Assembly: GCA_026415715.1 (NCBI GenBank)
Contig: JAOAGO010000001.1
Location: 62,001-126,000 of the forward strand
DNA: 64,000 nucleotides
Direction of reading: 5' to 3'
Source of the DNA: Chitinophagaceae bacterium
GTDB lineage: Bacteria; Bacteroidota; Bacteroidia; Chitinophagales; Chitinophagaceae
The notes below the pieces were generated by a model. It had not been told where the DNA came from and searched no databases. It worked only from the letters and a program-made list of their open reading frames with translations. Shown one piece after another: positions 22,827 through 30,424 of the stretch (positions are counted from its first letter, which is position 1; every line of letters starts with the position of its first letter). The position numbers and the translations under genes are program-made.

Positions 22827-22971
22827 GGATGATTTGCGAAAGCTCAATGCCATGATGCGGTATTATTTTAAAGAGAATCCGGACTTGCTGAGCGACGAGG
22901 AGTGGGCTGCCAGGCTGGTAGAACTGGAATGGATCAGAAGCGAAGAAGCCAAAGGAATAACTAACTTGTAA
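22792..22971 (+). CDS. Tail assembly chaperone, -1 frameshift extension (gpGT-like)
   Basis: After the slip the -1 frame continues with AIDNAVWSGTALDDLRKLNA, then MMRYYFKENPDLLSDEEWAA and RLVELEW, and stops at TAA 22969-22971. This adds 59 residues to 96, giving 155 in all. The extension has no start codon of its own in a suitable place and is clearly protein-like (amphipathic helices, no rare patterns). In lambda the equivalent gpGT T-domain binds the tube protein while the G part binds the tape measure. Confidence 0.85.
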   Translation, partial: AIDNAVWSGTALDDLRKLNAMMRYYFKENPDLLSDEEWAARLVELEWIRSEEAKGITNL

Positions 22972-23200
22972 CGGCAAGGCTGACCACCAACGCTAACCCA
23001 AAGCTTAAAAGAACGAGCCAGCCTAATACAAATAAAACCCACCACGTTAGATTCTTTTTTTTGGCATTAGTTTTTAAATAATCGTACACCCGTAAAGGTG
23101 TTTTTGCTAGTTCTGCCAGGCCAAAAACAAAAAAAAGAATCCCTCTGGCGCCAATCAGCAAAAGCCCGAAAACAACCCAAACCAGAAGTATGTCGAACAT
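22961..23200 (-). CDS. Reverse-oriented two-helix membrane protein in the tail operon
   Basis: 79 residues from ATG at 23200; the frame continues upstream but that part is antisense to the tape measure start. Two membrane spans, about 4-26 (ILLVWVVFGLLLIGARGILF) and 53-77 (WWVLFVLGWLVLLSFGLALV), flank a basic loop (LRVYDYLKTNAKKKN). The gene fills the only gap in the rightward tail operon (22972-23189) and its ends overlap both neighbours slightly. Orientation and membrane nature fit a moron, e.g. a superinfection-exclusion factor. No consensus promoter was seen. Coding status is inferred from composition. Confidence 0.55.
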   Translation of the reverse strand: MFDILLVWVVFGLLLIGARGILFFVFGLAELAKTPLRVYDYLKTNAKKKNLTWWVLFVLGWLVLLSFGLALVVSLAVTS

Positions 23201-25112
23201 TTTGGTATATACGTTAAGTCTGCAAGATAAAGTTAGCAATGTACTAAAAAAAATCGGCATACAGAACGACCAGATGCTGCAAAAATTTGCCGGCCTGGAA
23301 AAAAAATCCAAAGAGGTAGCACAGGCTTTTTCCGGTTTGGGCAACAATATTGAAAACCTTCGCAAAAAAATTGAACTGCTCAAGGCTGAAAGAGACGTTC
23401 TTCCGGTAAACGCCATCCACACCATTCGACGCTACAACACAGAAATTTTTAAATTAGAAAACCAGGTCAGAAAACTGGAAACTCTCAACGGCTCTTGGCT
23501 GGGCAATAAACTCAAACAAGCCTTTGCCGGCATACCGCCAATTCTTACCAACCCGGTAACGCTGGTAGGGGCCGGGTTAGGTATTTCCATCCGCAAAGGC
23601 ATGGAAGCGGAAATGCAAAAAATGAATATCACAACCATGCTGAGCGGAGATGCTGCAGCGGCAGAGCAACTATTTAAGGATATAACGAAATACGCCGTAA
23701 AAACACCGTATGAAAAAACCACACTGATAGAAGCGCAAAAAATGATGATGAGTTTTGGCATGAGTGCAGACGAAAGTTTTGCACGGCTAAAACAACTAGG
23801 GGATATTGCTTTGGGCGATGCACAAAAAATGAATACGCTAAGTTTAGCATTAGGTAAACTCATGTCAACCGGTCGCGCCCAAGGCGATGAGATTAATATG
23901 ATGATTGAAGCCGGATTCAACCCGTTGCAAATTATTTCGGAAAAAACAGGGGAAAGTATGGAAAGCCTGCGCGACCGAATGCAAAAGGGGAAACTGTCGG
24001 CTCAAGAGGTAGCAACTGCTTTTGAAACAGCTACATCTGCCGGCGGAAGGTTTTACAAAGGCGCAGAAAACGCAAGTAATTCGCTGGGTGGCAAATGGAG
24101 TAATTTGATAGACAGCCTCAATGTAATGCTTCTGAAAATTTACGAAGCCGTTAGCCCCGTTATTACTCCATTAGTTGAAGCAGCAACATATATTTTTGAA
24201 AAAATCGGCCGAGGCATTAATTGGTTTATAACGGGCCTTAAAACAGCCAGGCCGGTAGTCTGGGGTATCGTAACGGCAATTACCGCACTAACCACCGGCC
24301 TTATAGCCTACCGATCTGCCATTATGCTAACCACCTTGGCCAAAACCAGACTTACGCTGGCTGTTTGGAAAAGCAACTTAGCTTTTCTGTTTTCGCCGGT
24401 AGGTTGGATAACTGCAAGCATTGTGGTATTAATTGCAGTAATCGGTTATTTGATATTAAAATTCAAAAACTGGGGATCGGTATGGACCAAACTGATGAAT
24501 TTACTGAAAGCCAGTTGGGATGTTTTTAAATATAGTTTTATCATTTCATGGCTATGGGTGCAAGACAAGTTTTTAAGCGGCATTGAAATCATGAAAAAAG
24601 GCTGGTATAAACTTAAAAGTTTGTGGGATAAAAAAGGCGCCGAAGAAGGCCTTGAAGTCTTGAAAAAAGAATCCGAAGAGCGGAAAAGAGAGATGGAAGA
24701 AGTGAAAATGAATCTGTCTGAAAGCGCAAAACAGGTACAGGGAAATGTAAATATTTTTTCGGGACTTGAAAAAAATAACAAATCATTAAAAGATGTAATT
24801 AATGAAACAAAAGAAAAGTTAGGGGTATCGCCCAAAAAAAACATTACCAATGCCGCTGAACAAATAGGTTTATTGCATCCAAAAGAAAAGCTGTCGTCAA
24901 CTGAGAAAAACAAAAAATCGGCAATGGCCAATAACATAGTTACCGGCGGCACAAAAAACACGGTCATACATATCCGGTTTAACAATATGGTGGAGCGCAT
25001 GATGATTCAAAGTGCTACAGGACGATTTTCAGAGGCAGCAGCCGATATAAAAGAGCAGGTTGCTGAAGTATTAACCCGGTTACTGGCCGGCGCTGCGGCC
25101 ACTGCCGGATAA
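23190..25112 (+). CDS. Tape measure protein
   Basis: 640 residues. The tape measure domain is at about 150-310 (MNITTMLSGDAAAAEQLFKD, GDAQKMNTLSLALGKLMSTG, EAGFNPLQIISEKTG). An N-terminal coiled coil (about 15-95) comes before it. Two or three hydrophobic stretches follow (about 345-425, including ITAITALTTGLIAYRS and WITASIVVLIAVIGYLIL), then a Lys/Glu-rich helical part. It sets tail length and is probably injected. The length implies a fairly short tail compared with Mu's 760-residue-class protein. Confidence 0.9.
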   Translation: MSNILVYTLSLQDKVSNVLKKIGIQNDQMLQKFAGLEKKSKEVAQAFSGLGNNIENLRKKIELLKAERDVLPVNAIHTIRRYNTEIFKLENQVRKLETLNGSWLGNKLKQAFAGIPPILTNPVTLVGAGLGISIRKGMEAEMQKMNITTMLSGDAAAAEQLFKDITKYAVKTPYEKTTLIEAQKMMMSFGMSADESFARLKQLGDIALGDAQKMNTLSLALGKLMSTGRAQGDEINMMIEAGFNPLQIISEKTGESMESLRDRMQKGKLSAQEVATAFETATSAGGRFYKGAENASNSLGGKWSNLIDSLNVMLLKIYEAVSPVITPLVEAATYIFEKIGRGINWFITGLKTARPVVWGIVTAITALTTGLIAYRSAIMLTTLAKTRLTLAVWKSNLAFLFSPVGWITASIVVLIAVIGYLILKFKNWGSVWTKLMNLLKASWDVFKYSFIISWLWVQDKFLSGIEIMKKGWYKLKSLWDKKGAEEGLEVLKKESEERKREMEEVKMNLSESAKQVQGNVNIFSGLEKNNKSLKDVINETKEKLGVSPKKNITNAAEQIGLLHPKEKLSSTEKNKKSAMANNIVTGGTKNTVIHIRFNNMVERMMIQSATGRFSEAAADIKEQVAEVLTRLLAGAAATAG

Positions 25113-25127
25113 CTTAAATTTTGTTTT

Positions 25128-25667
25128 ATGAGCGATCTGATTAATATTATAAGAAGAAGGGTTATGCCGGTATTCGGTGCGCCGGTGAACGTACGCATCA
25201 AAACCGTTAAAATTCCGGAAATGGAAACCCTGAATCAAACAGCAAATCATCTGAAAGGCGAATGGCCGTTAAAACTCAGTTTGCGAGACGGAAGATTTTT
25301 TCATTTCAAAATAGACCCGATCATTAGCCTCAACGGGGGCAATGTGGTGTCAAAAAGAGAAGTTTCCAAAGGCTACATCAGAGGCACCGTAAAAGAACGT
25401 TTTACTACCGAAGACTGGGAAATTCAGATTTCAGGATTTTTAAAAAGCGATAACGGGCAATATCCGCAACAGGAAGTCAAAAATTTAATTGAAATATTAA
25501 GCGCACCCGAAGCCATAAAGGTAGAAAACCAACTTCTGCTGGCTTTTGATATTCATTACATCGTCGTGGAAAAATACGATTTTCCGCACACGGCCGGCTC
25601 TGACCGGCAGGCCTTTGACATTAAAGCCTTCAGCGATTATGATGTACCACTTTTTGTAAAAAAATGA
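25128..25667 (+). CDS. Baseplate/tail protein (DUF6046-like)
   Basis: 179 residues, beta-rich (WPLKLSLRDGRFFHFKIDPI, VSKGYIRGTVKERFTTEDWE). The arrangement tape measure, this gene, then a hub protein matches tail modules of Bacteroidota contractile phages, where this position is annotated DUF6046. It overlaps the hub gene by 4 bp. Probably it links the tail tube to the hub; that is inference from order. Confidence 0.6.
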   Translation: MSDLINIIRRRVMPVFGAPVNVRIKTVKIPEMETLNQTANHLKGEWPLKLSLRDGRFFHFKIDPIISLNGGNVVSKREVSKGYIRGTVKERFTTEDWEIQISGFLKSDNGQYPQQEVKNLIEILSAPEAIKVENQLLLAFDIHYIVVEKYDFPHTAGSDRQAFDIKAFSDYDVPLFVKK

Positions 25668-26620
25668 AAATTATAAACTGGGACATACAAATAGGCGAAT
25701 TTAAATTGCAACTGCTGGAAAGCCTCGACATTACCCATTCGGTAGAAGAACTAACAGACACGGCCGGTATTAAACTACCCGCCAGTACACTCAATAAAGC
25801 CGAACAGGTTGAAGAAAAAATCAAAAGAGGTGATCCGGTAATAATTCAACTGGGGTATGACGGCCAACTGAGAGATGAATTTTCGGGTTACGTAACCGCC
25901 ATCAATGTTCTGAACGACGGTATCAAAATTCTGTGCGAAGACAATATTTACCTGTACCGAAAGCCGATACCCAATAAACAATTCGGACGCGTACGGTTAA
26001 AAGAAATACTTAACTACATAACCCAACACTGCGGATTAACGCACATTGTTCAATGCGATTTTGAATATACATACGAAAAATTTACCATTTATGAAGCCAA
26101 CGGATATGATGTGTTGAAAAAAATTCAGGAAGACACCAAAGCCAATGTGTATGTAAAAAACAATGAATTGCACTGCCACATGGCATACAGCGAAACTTTT
26201 GGCTATGCCCTCTATGATATGTCGGTAAATGTAGAAAAAAGCGATTTAGAATACAAAATGGCCGAAGACAAAAAAGTACAGGTAGAAGTAACCTGTACCA
26301 ACCAAAAAGGAGAAATTCTAAAAGCTACTGTGGGCAGCGCCGACGGAGAAAAAATCAGCATCATTGCCCCCGGCAACAACAACAAACAAGGATTAACTTT
26401 CATAGCCCTACAGGAACTGGAAAATATAAAACAGTCGGGTTATGTGGGTAGCCTAACCGCTTGGCTGGAACCTTACGTGCAAAGCGGGTATGTGGTAGAA
26501 ATAAAAGATAAAGATTATCCCGCCCGTACGGGAAAATACTATGTAAAAAAAGTAGAAACATCCGTAAGCGCTTCGGGCGCAACCAGAAAAATTGAAATCG
26601 GTAAAAAAATGAGCCTGTGA
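25664..26620 (+). CDS. Baseplate hub protein (late control D / gpP-like)
   Basis: 318 residues with the phage late control D / Mu gp44 plan. Sub-barrel starts (FKLQLLESLDITHSVEELTD, GDPVIIQLGYDGQLRDEFSG) are followed by the conserved AITQHCGL-like region (LNYITQHCGLTH), a YDVLKKIQEDTKANVYVKN segment and a C-terminal strand-rich part. The trimer forms the hub under the tail tube and carries the spike. It ends with a GTGA overlap with the spike gene. Confidence 0.82.
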   Translation: MKIINWDIQIGEFKLQLLESLDITHSVEELTDTAGIKLPASTLNKAEQVEEKIKRGDPVIIQLGYDGQLRDEFSGYVTAINVLNDGIKILCEDNIYLYRKPIPNKQFGRVRLKEILNYITQHCGLTHIVQCDFEYTYEKFTIYEANGYDVLKKIQEDTKANVYVKNNELHCHMAYSETFGYALYDMSVNVEKSDLEYKMAEDKKVQVEVTCTNQKGEILKATVGSADGEKISIIAPGNNNKQGLTFIALQELENIKQSGYVGSLTAWLEPYVQSGYVVEIKDKDYPARTGKYYVKKVETSVSASGATRKIEIGKKMSL

Positions 26621-27138
26621 CCCACGAAAAAAACATAGCGAAACTCATAAAGCAAATCAGTCACGGATACAGAGAACGTCTTCCGGCTGGCCAGGGAAAA
26701 ACCTTTGTTGCCGACGTTGTTAGCGTGGATAACGACACTTGTAAGGTACATTATAACGGGGCTATTTTTGAAAACGTACGTCTGAGAAGCGTAATTGATG
26801 CCGACGATGATAAATTCATTGTAAGGCCCAAACCCGGTAGTAAGGTGATGATAGCCTGCATGGATGGCAACATGGAAAGTTTGTACGTGGTTAAAACGGC
26901 CAAACTGAAAGACCTTGAAATCAAAAACGGCAACTTTGAAATATATATTGACTTAACTACCGGCAAAGTAAAAGTTAGAAACGGAACGGTAAGCCTGAAA
27001 AGCTTGCTTGAAGAAATTATAGAAGAAATATTAAAGCTGAAACTACACACACCGGCCGGGCCCAGCGGCACGGCGCTTCCAGACAATGTAACCGCTTTAA
27101 ATGCGCTTAAAAACAAAATTCAACAGCTTTTAAATTAA
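26617..27138 (+). CDS. Baseplate spike protein (gpV/Mu gp45-like)
   Basis: 173 residues; starts at GTG 26617, overlapping the hub stop as GTGA. An N-terminal OB-fold-like part (TFVADVVSVDNDTCKVHYNG, RPKPGSKVMIACMDG, ESLYVVKTAK) is followed by a narrow beta-stalk (FEIYIDLTTGKVKVRNGTVS) and a short helical end. This is the usual layout of gpV-type membrane-piercing spikes. No His-x-His iron motif at the tip is visible, unlike Mu gp45. Confidence 0.78.
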   Translation: MTHEKNIAKLIKQISHGYRERLPAGQGKTFVADVVSVDNDTCKVHYNGAIFENVRLRSVIDADDDKFIVRPKPGSKVMIACMDGNMESLYVVKTAKLKDLEIKNGNFEIYIDLTTGKVKVRNGTVSLKSLLEEIIEEILKLKLHTPAGPSGTALPDNVTALNALKNKIQQLLN

Positions 27139-27145
27139 AATACTT

Positions 27146-27364
27146 ATGGCGTTGAACAAAGAACAGCTTTCTGCCGAAATAAAAGGAATATTAGACGACA
27201 TGCTAACCAGAACTCAAAACAGTAACGAAGAGTTTGCCAATAGATTGGCCAACGCAATTGATAATTACGTAAAAGGTGCCGACGGCAAATACATTTCCGG
27301 AACATTAGTAGCCGGCAGCACGCCGGTTACATCCATTGCAACCGTAAACGTCAAACTACACTAA
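27146..27364 (+). CDS. Small phage structural protein
   Basis: 72 residues: an amphipathic N-terminal half (KEQLSAEIKGILDDMLTR) and a Gly/Thr/Val-rich C-terminal half. It lies between spike and gp25-like genes, 2 bp from the next start. Function unknown; probably a minor baseplate component. Confidence 0.55.
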   Translation: MALNKEQLSAEIKGILDDMLTRTQNSNEEFANRLANAIDNYVKGADGKYISGTLVAGSTPVTSIATVNVKLH

Positions 27365-27365
27365 C

Positions 27366-27662
27366 GTGAACGATATACTTATTGACAACGAAGGAAAAAT
27401 AAAAACACAGCATGGCGACTTTAGGGTAGGTGAATCGGACGGACAACATATGGCGCTTTTGTTAATGACGCATCCCGGCGAATGGGTAGAACATCCCACT
27501 ACCGGGGTTGGGCTGAGTGATATGGTTCTGGATGACGACCTGTTATATTGGGAGCACGAAATTGCAGATCAGTTCAGGGCCGACGGCGTTATCGTTAGCA
27601 AAATCAAATTAACGCAGGAAAATCTTGACTTAGATGCGCATTATAACGACACAAAAAGGTGA
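27366..27662 (+). CDS. Baseplate wedge protein, gp25/gpW-like
   Basis: 98 residues from GTG 27366. The pattern D-x-x-G-D-F at the start (QHGDFRVGESDGQHMALLLM), then THPGEWVEHPTTGVGLSDMV, and a C-terminal IVSKIKLTQENLDLDAHY is that of T4 gp25 / Mu gp46-type wedge proteins. It overlaps the next gene by 29 bp. Confidence 0.72.
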   Translation: MNDILIDNEGKIKTQHGDFRVGESDGQHMALLLMTHPGEWVEHPTTGVGLSDMVLDDDLLYWEHEIADQFRADGVIVSKIKLTQENLDLDAHYNDTKR

Positions 27663-27888
27663 TACACCTATTGAGGTGGCTATTCGATATTGTGGGGATG
27701 TGGAGCTGAGCTTTCAGGTGGCTTTGGCAAATGATGTTAATCTGACACAAAAATTTAACCCCGGAATAGAAGCCAGGGCGCCTGAAATAGCAAACCTGAA
27801 AGTGGTTCAGTTTTTTGAAAGAAGAAACAAAAAAATCATTATAAACAAAATCAATTATGATTACGATAATCCCTCAAACGCAGAATAA
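27634..27888 (+). CDS. Tail protein X-like / LysM-type protein
   Basis: 84 residues. MRIITTQKGDTPIEVAIRYCGDVEL is LysM-like, as in P2 gpX: the repeated xTxxGDTPxxIA pattern is visible at 3-16. A Pro/Ile-rich middle follows. gpX-type proteins bridge tail tube tip, hub and peptidoglycan. The gene overlaps its 5' neighbour by 29 bp, and its last base coincides with the first base of the next ATG. Confidence 0.65.
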   Translation: MRIITTQKGDTPIEVAIRYCGDVELSFQVALANDVNLTQKFNPGIEARAPEIANLKVVQFFERRNKKIIINKINYDYDNPSNAE

Positions 27889-28712
27889 TGGCAAGAAGTA
27901 TAGAAGAAATATTTAATGATATAATGGTAACCAAACAAAGCTATTCTGAACTAAATGTTTTGAATAGTACCAGTAAAACGGCCATTTACCGGCTGTGGAT
28001 TTACATCATGGCGTTTTGCATCTGGATGATAGAAACTATGATGGAACATTTTAAAAAAGAAATGGAAGATGTGTTGGATAGAAAAAGGCCGCATACATTA
28101 CGCTGGTATGCTGAAAAGGCAAAAGCATTTCAGTATGGGTTTAATTTAGTTGAATTTTCCGATTATTTTGATAATACAGGATATACCGAAGAACAAATTC
28201 AGCAATCTAAAATTGTACGCCATGCCGCAGCCGTTGAAACTCTTTCAGGGGTAAGAATTAAAGTCGCAAAAAACCAAAACGGGCAACTGGCGCCATTAAA
28301 TACTACCGAACTCAACGCACTGAAAGCATATTTCTCAAAAATAAAAGATGCAGGAGTAAAAGTGAATGTAACCAGCGGCCCACCGGACGAATTAAAAATA
28401 TCTTTGAAAGCAATCATAAATCCTTTGGTTTTGAATATAGATGGTTCAAGAATTGACGGGACAGAACCTCAACCGGTTAAAAAGGCTATTAAAAACTATC
28501 TCAGCAATCTTCCGTTTAACGGGATATTTTCCATTCAAAAATTAAGCGATGCTTTGCAAAAGGTAGAAGGTGTAGAAGATTTTGAAATTTTATTATGCCG
28601 AGCAAGATACGGAGTTATGCCTTTTCAGGATGTTGATGTGCAATATCAACCCGACGCAGGTTACATGACTATTTTTGACGATGATTTTAATATTACATAT
28701 CAATTTGGGTGA
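27888..28712 (+). CDS. Baseplate J-like protein (Mu gp47-like)
   Basis: 274 residues, shorter than Mu gp47 (360). An N-terminal helical part (SIEEIFNDIMVTKQSYSELN) is followed by a region rich in beta and ending with the J-type segment PVKKAIKNYLSNLPFNGIFS, LSDALQKVEGVEDFEIL. Gene order hub, spike, gp25-like, J-like, tail I-like is the standard baseplate order. The baseplate J assignment rests on the C-terminal motif and the order. Confidence 0.75.
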   Translation: MARSIEEIFNDIMVTKQSYSELNVLNSTSKTAIYRLWIYIMAFCIWMIETMMEHFKKEMEDVLDRKRPHTLRWYAEKAKAFQYGFNLVEFSDYFDNTGYTEEQIQQSKIVRHAAAVETLSGVRIKVAKNQNGQLAPLNTTELNALKAYFSKIKDAGVKVNVTSGPPDELKISLKAIINPLVLNIDGSRIDGTEPQPVKKAIKNYLSNLPFNGIFSIQKLSDALQKVEGVEDFEILLCRARYGVMPFQDVDVQYQPDAGYMTIFDDDFNITYQFG

Positions 28713-28713
28713 A

Positions 28714-29205
28714 ATGAATTTGAATATTTATGGCATCAACATAGAAAATCTGTTAAAGCGGTTAACGCCCGCTTTTTTATGGAACCCATTTTGGCGTGCC
28801 TGGATGCTTTTATTCGGCCAACATTACATGGACAAACACGAAGAATTTCTCACAGCCATTGAAGAGTATGGATTTTTAAGTGATATTAATTCACAAGTCT
28901 GTTATTTGGAAAAAATTTTAAACTACAAATTTGACTCGGTTTTGAAAAGAATAATTATAACTGATGATTTAAGTCTTGAAAAAAAATATTTTTTTTTGCG
29001 ACCAGAAAATAAACCACATTATTTATACTTAAGAACAGAAACGGGTTTGCCAACTTATATATATAGAAGAGATGAAGTGTCAAACCTAGCGCCCGGCTTC
29101 GTAGTTCACGTTCCAAACTCTTTAAACAACAAAGAGCCACTAATAAAAAAAATTGTACAGAGGTACAAATTAGCAGGCATTAAATTTAAAATTAAATATG
29201 TATGA
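28714..29205 (+). CDS. Tail protein I-like (Mu gp48-like)
   Basis: 163 residues from ATG 28714; ATG 28675 would lie inside the preceding gene and is not used. N-terminal NLLKRLTPAFLWNPFWRAWM followed by a helical segment is typical of tail protein I proteins, which join baseplate and fibres. The C-terminal third (AGIKFKIKYV) ends in a strand. It overlaps the fibre gene by 4 bp. Confidence 0.62.
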   Translation: MNLNIYGINIENLLKRLTPAFLWNPFWRAWMLLFGQHYMDKHEEFLTAIEEYGFLSDINSQVCYLEKILNYKFDSVLKRIIITDDLSLEKKYFFLRPENKPHYLYLRTETGLPTYIYRRDEVSNLAPGFVVHVPNSLNNKEPLIKKIVQRYKLAGIKFKIKYV

Positions 29206-29981
29206 ATCGTTTTGATTATAGCCACACTGGCGGTATGCCTATAGATACAGATCATTTAAATAAAATCCAGATGGCTTATCTGGAAGGATTTAAAGGTTTA
29301 GCTCAGTTGATCGGAAATAACACAATAATCAGCGGGGTTGAACAAAATGGAGGGTTTGTAAACCAGGGTTTTGTAGTGCTTAATGATGAAATATTATATT
29401 TCAAAGATGGGCCAATAACGCCTGAAGTAGGCATTATAGAAGAACCAACCGCTTTGATATTTGAAAACGGACAAAGTAAAAACGTTGAATTTAAAAGATA
29501 CGCCACATGTGTTCCCTCTGGACAAGGAATTGTGTTATTTGTTGACCTTGTAAGATTGGAGTATTTAAAAAATATATGGATGCCCGGGGATATTAAAGAG
29601 AAAATCGTTAATGAGCAATACATTTCTGAAAATTTTGATGTTGATGGTTTTGGCATAAACCGTGAAAAGGGTTGGAGGATATTAAGTAAAGCCATTCCGG
29701 AAACAGCCGGCAGATTTTTTGTCAACTACGACGAAGTAGACCCCGATTATAATACAGTTGGATTAATGGGTGGTGCAAAACAGGTTACTTTAACCGTGGA
29801 GCAAATTCCACCTCACACACACGATTATATTGGGGTAGATACAGTAAATACGGCGGCTGGCGCAAGTTCTACAAGAAGATGCGGGGATTTTCCCAAAACA
29901 ACGCAGCCAACAGGGGGCGGTCAACCCCACGAAAACAGACCGCCTTATTATGTAGTTTTAAAATTAATTAGATTGTATTAA
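29202..29981 (+). CDS. Tail fibre/collar-type receptor-binding protein
   Basis: 259 residues. The first 60 residues look like an attachment domain (MNRFDYSHTGGMPIDTDHLN). The C-terminal 90 are a phage tail collar-like fold: GRFFVNYDEVDPDYNTVG, TLTVEQIPPHTHDY with a HxH metal site, and GGGQPHENRPPYYVVLKLIR. The same PHTH and PHENRPPY motifs occur in phage fibre tips where they bind iron. It ends 4 bp before the likely prophage right end. No fibre assembly chaperone follows. Confidence 0.82.
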   Translation: MNRFDYSHTGGMPIDTDHLNKIQMAYLEGFKGLAQLIGNNTIISGVEQNGGFVNQGFVVLNDEILYFKDGPITPEVGIIEEPTALIFENGQSKNVEFKRYATCVPSGQGIVLFVDLVRLEYLKNIWMPGDIKEKIVNEQYISENFDVDGFGINREKGWRILSKAIPETAGRFFVNYDEVDPDYNTVGLMGGAKQVTLTVEQIPPHTHDYIGVDTVNTAAGASSTRRCGDFPKTTQPTGGGQPHENRPPYYVVLKLIRLY

Positions 29982-29985
29982 AACA

Positions 29986-30424
29986 ATTTCAAATTAGCCT
30001 GTGTTTTTTCGGACGTTTCGAATGAGAATTTTGGATGTTTCGAATTGAGATTAATACCACGCAGGGAATTTTTTGTAACGTTCTAAATTTTTCATTTTGT
30101 TTCCTGCAGAACTGAAATGTAATTTTAAAAAAAGGTACGGCATACGTTCGCTGTTTTTCGGCCGGTTTCCGAAATATGGTTTGCAAACCATCATGCAGAA
30201 TAGAAATTCTTTCGGCGAAGGGCTGCCCCGCCTGAAGGACGAACACAGTGAGGTGCGCAGCGGCCGGCATGGTTGAAGTTGTATGAAGTACCCAAATAAC
30301 CGGGTAACTTTCTTATTGAAACGTGTATTCTACCCGGCCGGCCGCCAGCACGGATACTCCGGAAGGCGGGGGACTGCAGTGGAGCAACGTATCTGCAGAA
30401 CACAGCCCCAAACAAAAAAATTTT
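29986..30424. other. Gene-free host flank right of the prophage
   Basis: Holds the second ATTTC of the possible target duplication (29986-29990), two copies of a GGAYGTTTCGAATKGAGA-like word 22 bp apart (30011-30027, 30033-30050), and one copy of a two-module intergenic repeat (30220-30377). No gene is recognised. Confidence 0.6.
30220..30377 (+). repeat. Two-module intergenic repeat, copy 1
   Basis: Module A (30220-30268, 49 bp) and module B (30337-30377, 41 bp) are separated by a 68-bp variable spacer. Both modules recur in inverted orientation at 39276-39428 in the same relative order: B is identical (41/41), A differs at one position. A related, rearranged copy is at about 62685-62785. 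Confidence 0.85.

Larger units (their letters stand above)
597..29985. mobile_element. Mu-like transposable prophage
   Basis: Gene order matches the Mu plan: repressor and Ner-like regulator, DDE transposase (A) and AAA ATPase (B), Gam, GemA, then gp27/gp28-like terminase, gp29-like portal, F- and gpG-like head proteins, protease/scaffold, capsid, sheath, tube, tape measure, gp45-48-like baseplate and fibre. The right end is probably 29985: the last gene stops at 29981 and the reverse complement begins TGTTTTAATACAATC. For the left end there are two candidates. One is 597, TGTTTTAAGTTAAAAT, 19 of 27 positions matching the right end but no flanking duplication. The other is 623, TGAATTATAATACG, preceded by ATTTC (618-622), which is repeated immediately after 29985 (29986-29990) as a 5-bp target duplication of Mu length. 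Every expected module is present, so the prophage may be intact. Confidence 0.88.

Noticed and set aside
576-29991. A third candidate end pair (TG at 576, CA at 29991) sharing AAATTGTT
   Set aside because: Needs gaps to align and the flanks show no target duplication; weaker than either 597 or 623.
30220-30377. Insertion sequence or CRISPR explanation for the repeats at 30, 39 and 62 kb
   Set aside because: No transposase frame, no terminal duplications and only two modules per locus, so neither IS nor CRISPR fits.
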